Assembly (NCBI GenBank): GCA_045603485.1
Contig: JAZUMF010000017.1
Span: 1 to 46,630 of the forward strand
Origin: RGIG5952 sp045603485
GTDB lineage: Bacteria > Verrucomicrobiota > Kiritimatiellia > RFP12 > JAAYLN01
Direction: 5' to 3'
DNA length: 46,630 nucleotides
Of the stretch, positions 21,891-29,284 are shown piece after piece (the stretch's first letter is position 1; every line of letters begins with the position of its first letter). The notes beneath the pieces are model-generated. The model did not search any database, was not told the origin of the DNA, and saw only the letters and a list, made by a program, of their open reading frames with translations. A program made the position numbers and the translations under genes.

Positions 21891-23414
21891 ATGGAAAATC
21901 TCGTCAACTTCTTCAACTCCTTCTTTAACGCGTTAGGCAACATTTTGGAAGGATTCATCTCCTCACTCAACGCCGTTGTGATTGATATCCTGAACATCAT
22001 TACCGCATTTCACAAGCTTTCCGGTTCTGTCAATAATGTACTTTGGACTTATATTCTCATTGTTCTGCTGATTGGCTTGGGACTGTGGTTTACAATCCGC
22101 ACAGGAATTGTGCAGCTAAGGCTGCTTCCTGAAATGTTCAGAGTACTGGCCGAAGGCGCAGGGAAAAAGACAACTGGTAAGGAAATATCACCCTTTCAGG
22201 CTTTTTGCGTAAGCACAGCTTCACGCGTCGGCGTAGGAAATATCGCCGGTGTCGCAATAGCAATTGCTTTGGGAGGTCCCGGTGCCGTTTTCTGGATGTG
22301 GGTCATCGCATTCATAGGAAGTGCTACCGGCTTTATCGAAAGTACCCTTGCCCAGATATACAAGCTCCCGGGTGAAGAAGGCGGTTTCTATGGCGGCCCC
22401 GCATTCTATATGAGAAATGCCCTTAAAAACAACCGCTTGGCCAAAACCTTTGCGATTCTCATAACAATTACATTTGCCCTCAGCTACAACTCCGTACAGG
22501 CTAACACTATCGCCAGCGCTCTCAATTCCTCATTTAACATCCCCTATATTGCCATTGCAGTCATTCTCAGTGCGATTACCGCGATTGTAGTATTTGGCGG
22601 TTTAAGTCGAATCGCAAAAGTTGCAGAAGCACTTGTCCCCACAATGGCAGGATTATACATTATTATCGCATTGATAGTAATCATCCTCAACTGGCGCGAA
22701 ATCCCCAATGTCTTTGCGGTCATCTTCAGCGAAGCCTTCAAGCCTAACGCCGCCGTTGCCGGCGGCATTGGTACTGTCATCATCAACGGCGTCAAACGCG
22801 GTCTCTTCTCAAATGAAGCAGGTCAAGGCTCCGTCCCAAATGCCGCGGCATCGGCAGTATGCTCCCACCCCGCAAAGCAGGGGTTGATTCAAGCACTCGG
22901 CGTCTATGTTGACACCTGGCTCGTTTGCTCCGCCACTGCAATGATTATTCTCCTTACCGGTGTCTACAAAACCGCTGGAGACAAAACAGGCGTCGTTCTT
23001 GCCCAAGAAGCTGTTATATCACAATTTGGCTCATGGGCCGGATGGATTCTCACAATAACAGTTCTCTTCTTTGCCTTCAGCTCAATCATCGGCAACTATT
23101 TTTATGGCGAAATAAATATAGGCTTCTTCCAGGGAACACGCAAACATCACTACACCCTGCTCCGACTCTTCGTTATCGGCATGGTATTCTTCGGATGTAT
23201 GGCAGACCTTGCAATTGTTTGGGATCTAGCCGATCTCTGCATGGGACTTCTCTGTATCGTCAACCTCTATGCGATTGTACGCCTCGGACCAATCGCATAT
23301 CTTACACTGGCCGACTATATCTCGCAAAAGCGTAAAGGCATAAAGGACCCGACATTCAATCCTGCCGAGGTCCTTCCATCTACCCGCGGTATCAAAGCGT
23401 GGAGCGACAAATAG
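21891..23414 (+). CDS. Sodium:alanine (AGCS) symporter
   Basis: 507 residues with roughly eleven membrane segments. The family marks are clear: YILIVLLIGLGLWFTIRTG near the start, SPFQAFCVSTASRVGVGNIAGVAIAI (the substrate and Na+ region), GGPGAVFWMWVIAFIGSATGFIESTLAQIYK, and GVKRGLFSNEAGQGSVPNAAA. AGCS proteins import alanine or glycine with Na+. It ends in TAG. It lies 40 bases after the LRR-like gene with no clear strong ribosome-binding site. The import of amino acids fits a fermentative lifestyle, but the exact substrate cannot be told. Confidence 0.93.
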   Translation: MENLVNFFNSFFNALGNILEGFISSLNAVVIDILNIITAFHKLSGSVNNVLWTYILIVLLIGLGLWFTIRTGIVQLRLLPEMFRVLAEGAGKKTTGKEISPFQAFCVSTASRVGVGNIAGVAIAIALGGPGAVFWMWVIAFIGSATGFIESTLAQIYKLPGEEGGFYGGPAFYMRNALKNNRLAKTFAILITITFALSYNSVQANTIASALNSSFNIPYIAIAVILSAITAIVVFGGLSRIAKVAEALVPTMAGLYIIIALIVIILNWREIPNVFAVIFSEAFKPNAAVAGGIGTVIINGVKRGLFSNEAGQGSVPNAAASAVCSHPAKQGLIQALGVYVDTWLVCSATAMIILLTGVYKTAGDKTGVVLAQEAVISQFGSWAGWILTITVLFFAFSSIIGNYFYGEINIGFFQGTRKHHYTLLRLFVIGMVFFGCMADLAIVWDLADLCMGLLCIVNLYAIVRLGPIAYLTLADYISQKRKGIKDPTFNPAEVLPSTRGIKAWSDK

Positions 23415-23441
23415 CAATCTCCTTGCCGTATCACAGATAAC

Positions 23442-23840
23442 TCAAGGAACAATGATTACAGAGTTAGGGCTGTTTGGCATCACTATGGCAGGCTCTGTCA
23501 CAATAACCGGTTGTGCAGGCTGCACATAGACGGGTTGAGGATTTACCACAACTTGAGGCTGCTGCACATAAACAGGCTGAGGCGGCGCGACTACCTGTGT
23601 CGGCTGTACATAAACCGGCGGTGGCGGAGGAGGCGTATCACTCGCCATAACTGCGCCTGCAATCAAGCCGACGACTCCGGCAGCTAAAGCCACGCCGGCA
23701 TCATGATGATGACGGCTATAATGATGGTGGCGCCCATGATGACGGGGCCCCCTGCTATGATGATGGCCTCTTGGCCCTGCAAAAACCGATGCCGCCGTCA
23801 TAACTGTAACCAAAACAATTGCACACCTGTTAAACTTCAT
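23442..23840 (-). CDS. Exported His-rich, Pro/Gln/Val-repeat protein
   Basis: 132 residues from ATG 23840, which follows AAAGGAGG by 6 bases; an upstream in-frame start would add 15 residues and is unlikely. A signal peptide ends VFA before GPRG (residue 21). Residues 22-47 are packed with His and Arg (HHHSRGPRHHGRHHH). A glycine-zipper-like hydrophobic stretch follows (VALAAGVVGLIAGAVMAS). The C-terminal half consists of six Pro residues and repeats of P-V-Y-V-Q-P-x-Q-x-V-V. It probably sits in the periplasm or on the cell envelope; metal binding is suggested by composition only. Confidence 0.65.
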   Translation of the reverse strand: MKFNRCAIVLVTVMTAASVFAGPRGHHHSRGPRHHGRHHHYSRHHHDAGVALAAGVVGLIAGAVMASDTPPPPPPVYVQPTQVVAPPQPVYVQQPQVVVNPQPVYVQPAQPVIVTEPAIVMPNSPNSVIIVP

Positions 23841-23853
23841 AACAAACCTCCTT

Positions 23854-24156
23854 TTGTTGATTTCAAGAATAGTGTCGGCAAACAAAAACGGTTTCTTGCA
23901 ATTTTGTATCTTTTCGAGTTATGCAACTAAAACATACCCACACTTTTTAAGGAAGAGCCTTATAAAAGAAGAACACTCGCATAACCATATACATGAAGAA
24001 ATAACTCATAATCACGCTCATTCACATGATGATATGCATCATAATCATAAGCACGATACTCCGGTAACGGGCACACATTTTCACGAACACACTCACGAAA
24101 AATGCGCACATTGTCATCCGCACACTCCGGATATTCATCATAATCACGCTCATTAA
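23854..24156 (+). pseudogene. His-rich reading frame without a credible start
   Basis: The frame encodes about 60 strongly His-rich residues at its 3' part (HSHNHIHEEITHNHAHSHDD..., HEHTHEKCAHCHPH, ending HHNHAH), like the metal-binding tails of zinc-handling proteins. There is no in-frame ATG. In the neighbouring frame, ATG 23921 reads MQLKHTHTF and then stops, so a one-base shift could join the two. The open frame bounds are given; the real start is unknown. It may be a remnant of a small metal-binding protein. It lies beside the His-rich exported protein in the opposite orientation. Confidence 0.35.
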
Positions 24157-24177
24157 CAAAAAGACCGCAGTTTCGCA

Positions 24178-24206
24178 TTGCAACAAAATATCCGTTTTGT
24201 TATCAT
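24178..24206 (+). promoter_or_regulatory. Promoter of the tandem esterase genes
   Basis: TTGCAA (24178-24183), 17-base spacer, TATCAT (24201-24206); the same hexamers and spacing as at 29137-29165. Confidence 0.55.
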
Positions 24207-24267
24207 TATAAAAGAGGATTTACCACTTTTCGAAAGTCGTCACTTTACTTTATTTGAGGAGTCTATT

Positions 24268-25206
24268 ATGCCAATTACACACATCGAACCGACACGCGAA
24301 AACCTTGAAAAACTTTTGGGTGTAGAGGATATTCTTCATGAAGAGCGCATTCCTCTTGCCCCTGAAACTCTTTGGCGTAAAGATTTCCCGTTTGGCTCAG
24401 TTGAGAAGGTGCGCATCCAACTTGAAGAGGGCGTTTCCACTTGCCTCTATATCTGTCTTCCTCCTAATGCAAAGCCTCCTTATCAGGCTTTTATCTGCCT
24501 TCAAGGTCATTCGACGGGTATGCATACATCTATCGCCGTTGACTGGCACGACGAGGAAACTCCCCTTCCATGGGACGGCGACCGCGATTTTGCCATTGGT
24601 TGCTTAAAGCGCGGCATACCTGCCGTCTGCTTGGAGCAACGCTATATGGGCGAAAACAGCCGCAAAGAAAACCGCGATCCCGATTGCCTGCAGATGTGCG
24701 AGAACGCGCTTTTGCGAGGACGCACCGCATTAGGCGAGCGCGTCTTTGATGTCGACCGTACCATTGATTATCTTGCCGAACGCGGCGACTTTGACATTTC
24801 AAAGATTGGTGTCATGGGTAATTCCGGAGGTGGTACAACCTCTATGTTTGCCGGTGCTGTATTGCCTCGTCTTACCCATGTTATGCCGTCAAGCTCGTTC
24901 TCAAGCTTCCATGACAGCATAGGTACAATTTGGCACTGCCTGTGCAACCACATCCCTAACCTTTACGCCTTCGGTGAGAGCTCCGATGTTTTGGGACTTA
25001 TCGCGCCAAGACCACTTGTTATCGTAAATGGCGAAAAGGATAATATCTTCCCGATTGGCCCGGCTAAGGCAGAATTTGCAAAGATAAAAGCTCGCTATGA
25101 ATCTATGGGCGCTGGAGATAAATGCTTCCATGTAATCGGGCCTGAAGGACATCGCTTCTATGCTGAAATTGCATGGGAGAAGATGCTTCCTATGTGGAAT
25201 GCGTAA
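24268..25206 (+). CDS. Alpha/beta-hydrolase (acetyl-esterase-like), paralog 1
   Basis: 312 residues from ATG 24268, with GAGGAG upstream; no signal peptide, so cytoplasmic. The nucleophile elbow is G-N-S186-G-G in IGVMGNSGGGTTSMFAGA. The acid is probably the Asp in IVNGEKDNIFPI and the His lies in GPEGHRFY. An oxyanion-type QGHSTGMH follows the third strand. It resembles the acetyl xylan esterase/dienelactone hydrolase group of alpha/beta hydrolases; substrate unknown, perhaps acetylated sugars. It is followed after 38 bases by a close paralog, collinear residue for residue around the active site. Confidence 0.75.
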   Translation: MPITHIEPTRENLEKLLGVEDILHEERIPLAPETLWRKDFPFGSVEKVRIQLEEGVSTCLYICLPPNAKPPYQAFICLQGHSTGMHTSIAVDWHDEETPLPWDGDRDFAIGCLKRGIPAVCLEQRYMGENSRKENRDPDCLQMCENALLRGRTALGERVFDVDRTIDYLAERGDFDISKIGVMGNSGGGTTSMFAGAVLPRLTHVMPSSSFSSFHDSIGTIWHCLCNHIPNLYAFGESSDVLGLIAPRPLVIVNGEKDNIFPIGPAKAEFAKIKARYESMGAGDKCFHVIGPEGHRFYAEIAWEKMLPMWNA

Positions 25207-25244
25207 GCACCCTGCCCTACCTGGTCTTAAGTCTGGAGGTCGAA

Positions 25245-26180
25245 ATGCCTGTAAAGCACATTGAGCCTACACGCGAAAATCTTGAAAAACTCCTGGGAGT
25301 CGAGGACATCCTCCACGGTAATCGCATTCCTCTTAACCCTAAAACTATTTGGCATCGTGAATTTCCATTCGGAAAGGTAGAGAAGGTTCGCATCCAGCTC
25401 GAGCCGGGTGTATCAACATGCCTTTATATCTGCCTTCCTTATGACATGAAGCCGCCCTACCAGCCATTTATCTGCGTTCAGGGGCACACTTCGGGAATGC
25501 ACCGTTCAATAGAGGTCGATTGGCATGATGAATGGACCCATGTCACTCCCGTAAAATCTCCAGGCTTTGCGGTAAGTTGCCTAAAGCGTGGCATACCGGC
25601 CGTCTGCATTGAACAGCGTTACATGGGCGAGAACAGCCGAAAGGAAGACCATATGCAGGACTGCCTGCAAATGGGCGAAATCGCGCTTCTGCGCGGCCGC
25701 ACCATTATTGGTGAACGGGTCTTTGATGTCGATCGCACAATTGACTATCTCGTTGAACGCGGTGACTTTGACATCTCCAAGCTTGGCATTGTAGGCAGCT
25801 CAGGTGGCGGCACGACTTCAATGTTTGCCGGTGCGGTTTTGCCTCGTCTTACCCATGTGATGCCGGCTGCGTGCGTTTCATCGTTCCATGCCAGCATAGG
25901 CACGATATGGCATTGTCTATGCAACCACATCCCAAATCTCTACGCCTTTGGCGAGAGCTCTGATGTCTTGGCGCTTATAGCCCCAAGGCCCGTCGTTATT
26001 GTCAATGGCGAATTTGACGACATCTTCCCGATTGAAGCCACCCGCGAAGAATTCGCAAAGCTTAAGCTTAAGTATGAAGCTCTTGGTGCGGGAGATAAGT
26101 GCAAACTTGTAGTAGGCAATGGAGCGCACCAATTTTTTGACAACGAAGCATGGGATGCTATGCTCCCTCTTTGGAGATAA
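25245..26180 (+). CDS. Alpha/beta-hydrolase (acetyl-esterase-like), paralog 2
   Basis: 311 residues from ATG 25245 (GGAGG 5-9 bases upstream). It is alignable end to end without large gaps with the preceding gene. Catalytic elements are at the same positions: G-S-S186-G-G-G, IVNGEFDDIFPI, and His in VVGNGAHQFF. The most divergent stretch is residues 97-110 (WTHVTPVKSPGFAV here, ETPLPWDGDRDFAI in paralog 1). That segment lies close to the substrate pocket in related folds, so the two copies may have different specificities. It is probably cotranscribed with paralog 1. Confidence 0.75.
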   Translation: MPVKHIEPTRENLEKLLGVEDILHGNRIPLNPKTIWHREFPFGKVEKVRIQLEPGVSTCLYICLPYDMKPPYQPFICVQGHTSGMHRSIEVDWHDEWTHVTPVKSPGFAVSCLKRGIPAVCIEQRYMGENSRKEDHMQDCLQMGEIALLRGRTIIGERVFDVDRTIDYLVERGDFDISKLGIVGSSGGGTTSMFAGAVLPRLTHVMPAACVSSFHASIGTIWHCLCNHIPNLYAFGESSDVLALIAPRPVVIVNGEFDDIFPIEATREEFAKLKLKYEALGAGDKCKLVVGNGAHQFFDNEAWDAMLPLWR

Positions 26181-26189
26181 AAAATTCTC

Positions 26190-26218
26190 TTGCGCTAGGT
26201 CTGATTTATAGGTATCAT
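26190..26218 (+). promoter_or_regulatory. Promoter of the rpiB-glyA fusion
   Basis: TTGCGC (26190-26195), 17-base spacer, TATCAT (26213-26218). The -10 is identical to those at 24201 and 29160. Confidence 0.5.
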
Positions 26219-26287
26219 TTACATAGTATCGTAGAGTTATTTTCTGCGAACTTTTTTCAACAAAAAGGAGATAAGGAGATAATAATT

Positions 26288-27982
26288 ATGAAGATTGCAT
26301 TCGGCTGTGATCATGGCGGATTCCCCTTGAAGGATGTTGTTTTTGAAGCATTTAAGGCTTATCCTGAGGTTGAGCTTGAAGATTTGGGAGCTTTTGACAA
26401 TGCACCCGTTGATTATTCTGATTTTGCCATTGCTGTCGCTGAAAAGATTGCCGCAGGCAAGGTAGAACGCGGTGTTCTCGTTTGCACGACGGGTATCGGT
26501 ATGGCAATTGCGGCAAACCGCTTCCACGGTGTACGCGCCGCACTTTGCAGCGATACCGAAGAAGCCAAGATGTCTCGCGCACATAACGACTCGAATGTTT
26601 TGGTGCTCTCCTGCAAGAAGACTGCGCCTGAGTCAGTGAAGGACATTGTCGATGTATGGATGAAGACCGAATACACCGGTCGTACCGTTGATGGATTACG
26701 CCACGCCCGCCGCTTGGCTAAGCTTGACACGGCAAAGCGTCTTTCCGAAGTTGCATGTTTGGCATCTGCCGATCCTGAAATTTACGCATCCATCAAATCA
26801 CACACAGAGCAGGAAGATACAACTATCAATCTAATCGCCTCTGAAAACTACTCTTCTCGCGCGGTTCGTGAGGCCTCCGGCTCTGTCCTAACCAATAAAT
26901 ATGCAGAGGGATATCCCGGCAGGCGTTGGTATGGAGGTTGCAAATATATCGATGAGATTGAGCAGCTCGCCATTGATCGCGCTAAAGAGCTCTTTGGCGC
27001 TGACCACGCCAATGTGCAGCCCCATTGCGGCGCATCAGCCAATATGGCTGTCTATCAAGCCTGCTTGACCCCTGGCGACACAATTTTCTCTATGAGCCTT
27101 GACCAAGGCGGACACCTTTCACACGGCAGCAAATTCAACATCTCCGGCAAGCTCTTCAACATTGAGTCATACACCGTTTCCCGCGAGACTGAAGTACTTG
27201 ACTACGACGATATTGCAGCCAAGGCCGCAGCCGTCAAGCCAAAATTGATTGTTGCCGGCGCAAGTGCATATCCTCGCACAATTGACTTTGCAAAGTTCCG
27301 CGAAATCGCAGACTCAGTCGGCGCATTGCTTATGGTTGACATGGCGCACATCGCAGGTCTTATCGCTGGCGGCGCACACCCAAGTCCGGTTCCTTATGCC
27401 GACTTTGTGACATCGACCACACACAAGACCCTGCGCGGTCCTCGCGGTGGTTTGGTTCTCTGCAAAGAGGAATATGCCAAGGCTATTGACAAGGCTGTAT
27501 TCCCGGGTCTTCAGGGTGGTCCTCTCGAGAACATTATTGCGGCAAAGGCAGTTTGCTTCAAGGAGGCTCTTGAGCCATCATTCGCCAACTATGCAACTCA
27601 AATCGTCTTAAACTCAAAGCGACTTGCGGCACATATGCTCACAAATGGCTTCAAGCTCGTCTCCGGCGGCACAGACAACCACCTCTCACTTATCAATGTG
27701 GGAGCATCCGGAATCACAGGCAAAGCCGCTCAAGAGGCTCTTGATGCAGCCGGTATCATCTGCAACAAGAACGCAGTCCCCTATGACACCGCTTCAACTG
27801 CCATCACCTCAGGTATTCGTCTCGGCACAGCTGCCGTCACAACACGCGGTCTGAAAGAAGCCGACATGCTTAAGATCGGCGGCTGGATTACAAAGATCCT
27901 TGAGAATATCGACGACACCAATCTTCAGAAGCGCATTCGTGGAGATGTCACCGATTTTATGGCTTCATTCCAGACACCATAA
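26288..27982 (+). CDS. RpiB-GlyA fusion: ribose-5-phosphate isomerase B + serine hydroxymethyltransferase
   Basis: A single 564-residue frame. Residues 1 to about 150 are RpiB: FGCDHGGFPLK at the start, the active-site C66-T-T-G-I-G block, and ANRFHGVRAALCSDTEEA. From about 157 a complete SHMT follows: ELIASENY-type LIASENYSS (182-190), SVLTNKYAEGYPGRRWYGG, GASANMAVYQA, and the PLP lysine K380 in TSTTHKTLRGPRGG. SHMT interconverts serine + THF and glycine + methylene-THF; RpiB interconverts ribulose and ribose 5-phosphate. ATG 26288 follows AAGGAGATAAGGAGAT; the frame extends upstream but without a ribosome-binding site. Typical RpiB has CGTGIG where this has CTTGIG. A strong terminator follows. 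The junction is continuous in frame with no stop or internal start signal, so it is read as a real fusion. Confidence 0.92.
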   Translation: MKIAFGCDHGGFPLKDVVFEAFKAYPEVELEDLGAFDNAPVDYSDFAIAVAEKIAAGKVERGVLVCTTGIGMAIAANRFHGVRAALCSDTEEAKMSRAHNDSNVLVLSCKKTAPESVKDIVDVWMKTEYTGRTVDGLRHARRLAKLDTAKRLSEVACLASADPEIYASIKSHTEQEDTTINLIASENYSSRAVREASGSVLTNKYAEGYPGRRWYGGCKYIDEIEQLAIDRAKELFGADHANVQPHCGASANMAVYQACLTPGDTIFSMSLDQGGHLSHGSKFNISGKLFNIESYTVSRETEVLDYDDIAAKAAAVKPKLIVAGASAYPRTIDFAKFREIADSVGALLMVDMAHIAGLIAGGAHPSPVPYADFVTSTTHKTLRGPRGGLVLCKEEYAKAIDKAVFPGLQGGPLENIIAAKAVCFKEALEPSFANYATQIVLNSKRLAAHMLTNGFKLVSGGTDNHLSLINVGASGITGKAAQEALDAAGIICNKNAVPYDTASTAITSGIRLGTAAVTTRGLKEADMLKIGGWITKILENIDDTNLQKRIRGDVTDFMASFQTP

Positions 27983-28001
27983 TCCGATAATCTCTCAAAC
28001 A

Positions 28002-28037
28002 GGGCCCGAGGGCAACGCTCTTCGGGTCCTTTTTTTT
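28002..28037 (+). terminator. Terminator of rpiB-glyA
   Basis: Stem GGGCCCGAG (28002-28010) with CTTCGGGTCC (28020-28029), including two G-T pairs, then eight Ts (28030-28037). The dus ATG lies only 11 bases further on. Confidence 0.85.
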
Positions 28038-28048
28038 GACGCGCTTAA

Positions 28049-29098
28049 ATGGCTGAACTTTCAAATATAAAAATGCGCCTAGCCCCTATGGCAGGCTTTA
28101 CCAGCGCTCCGATGCGGGTAATATCGCTACGCTTTGGAGCCAAAGCGGTCTATACCGAAATGGCGGGTGTTGAAGGTTTGGTCCATGAAAAGACAGATGA
28201 AACCTGGCAGCTCTTGGAGACCCTCCCCGAAGAAGACGGTTTTGTCTATGCCCAACTCTATGGAAGCAAGCCGGAGCACTTCGGCAAAGCCGCTGAACGC
28301 GTTGCCGCCACAGGTCGCTTTATAGGCATCGACATCAATGCCGGCTGTCCAGTCCCTAAGGTCACGGTCGGGGGAGCGGGCTCCGCCCTAATGAGAGAGC
28401 CTGAAAAGATTGGCGAAATCGTAAAGGCCGTCCGCTCGGCTTCAGGCCTTCCCGTTTCGGTAAAGACGCGAATCGGTTTCAGCCCTGACGAGCAGACCGT
28501 CTTTCGCGTACTTGATGCCGTTCAGGCGGCCGGCGGCTCAGAGCTGACGATACACGGACGCTATAAACCACAAGGTCATGCCGGCACCGTTCACTTTGAC
28601 ATTCTCTCCGAGATGCGTAAAAGATCCTCAATTCCGATAATAGGCAACGGAGGAATCAAAGATGGTGGAAGTGCCGTTGAATTTGTCAATAAAACCGGCA
28701 TTGCCGATTTAATGATCGGGCAAGCCGCAATCGGTCATCCATGGGTCTTCAAAGAAATTTCTGAGGGTAGAACATTTGAACCATCGGCAGGCCACTCTTC
28801 ATACCTGCCATTGGATGAAATAAGGGCTCAACTCTTTGCTCATCTAGATTTGGAGCATTCATTCGCAAAGCATATCAGTGAAAAGTTTCCCCTAAGCGCG
28901 CCTGCATATAATCCCGAGGATGTTGCGGTCATACGCTTCAGAATGCATCTCTTCCGCTATGTTGCAGGGCTAAAAGGCTCTAGCTATATGCGCGGCAGAA
29001 TGGCGACCCTGATGACCCTTGACGATTGCCGCAGAGCCGTCGAAGGTTGCCTGGAATGCGAGCGTCGCTTCCGCTTAAGACGCGGTCATAGCATCTAA
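28049..29098 (+). CDS. tRNA-dihydrouridine synthase
   Basis: 349 residues. A flavoprotein reducing uridines in the D-loop of tRNA. FMN-barrel motifs: LAPMAGFTSAPMR (11-23), the catalytic cysteine C100 in DINAGCPVPKV, VSVKTRIGF (137-145) with the FMN lysine, LTIHGRYKPQG, and IIGNGGIKDG. A helical C-terminal domain follows with FRMHLFRYVAGLKGSSYMRG. It belongs to the Dus family, but the subtype (DusA/B/C) cannot be fixed. The start comes right behind the terminator T-run without a ribosome-binding site; the third-codon-on sequence already fits the family, so the start cannot be much later than residue 9. Confidence 0.92.
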   Translation: MAELSNIKMRLAPMAGFTSAPMRVISLRFGAKAVYTEMAGVEGLVHEKTDETWQLLETLPEEDGFVYAQLYGSKPEHFGKAAERVAATGRFIGIDINAGCPVPKVTVGGAGSALMREPEKIGEIVKAVRSASGLPVSVKTRIGFSPDEQTVFRVLDAVQAAGGSELTIHGRYKPQGHAGTVHFDILSEMRKRSSIPIIGNGGIKDGGSAVEFVNKTGIADLMIGQAAIGHPWVFKEISEGRTFEPSAGHSSYLPLDEIRAQLFAHLDLEHSFAKHISEKFPLSAPAYNPEDVAVIRFRMHLFRYVAGLKGSSYMRGRMATLMTLDDCRRAVEGCLECERRFRLRRGHSI

Positions 29099-29136
29099 AT
29101 CAATGGTGCTGAAATACCGTTGGAAGCGATGGATAT

Positions 29137-29165
29137 TTGCAATAGCGTATTTTTTTTGATATCAT
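29137..29165 (+). promoter_or_regulatory. Promoter of the ZTP riboswitch-OFA transcript
   Basis: TTGCAA (29137-29142), 17-base spacer, TATCAT (29160-29165). Transcription would begin near 29172, exactly at the 5' end of the riboswitch. Confidence 0.65.
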
Positions 29166-29172
29166 AGATACA

Positions 29173-29284
29173 TTCGTGGAACTGACGAATGGAGATGCGT
29201 ATCTCCTGTGGAGTTCACCACATGAACCACGAATTTTATCAAGTCGTTCGTCTGGGCATTGTTCAAGTCCCAGAGGATACTTAG
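29173..29284 (+). promoter_or_regulatory. ZTP (ZMP/ZTP, pfl motif) riboswitch
   Basis: P1 is TTCGTGG (29173-29179) with CCACGAA (29227-29233). After the first strand comes ACTGACGA, the class's A-C-U-G-G-C-G-like block, then a hairpin GGAGAT/ATCTCC and TGTGGAG (class G-G-G-G-A-G). Downstream of a linker is CGTTCGTCTGGGCA (29245-29258), matching the class's conserved CCGNNCGCCUGGGCA arm. CTGGG (29252-29256) can also pair with CCCAG (29269-29273) next to the AGAGGA ribosome-binding site of the transporter, which suggests translational control. ZTP riboswitches sense ZMP/ZTP, the signal of 10-formyl-THF shortage, and turn genes on. Confidence 0.8.

Noticed and set aside
23960..24178. Minus-strand 72-residue frame rich in Tyr, Asp and Glu
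   Set aside because: It is the antisense of the CAT/CAC His codons of the plus-strand frame (His codons read backwards give Met, Val, Tyr, Asp-type residues).
26219..26287. ZTP riboswitch in front of the rpiB-glyA fusion
   Set aside because: The leader of about 70 bases has none of the conserved blocks found at 29173-29284.
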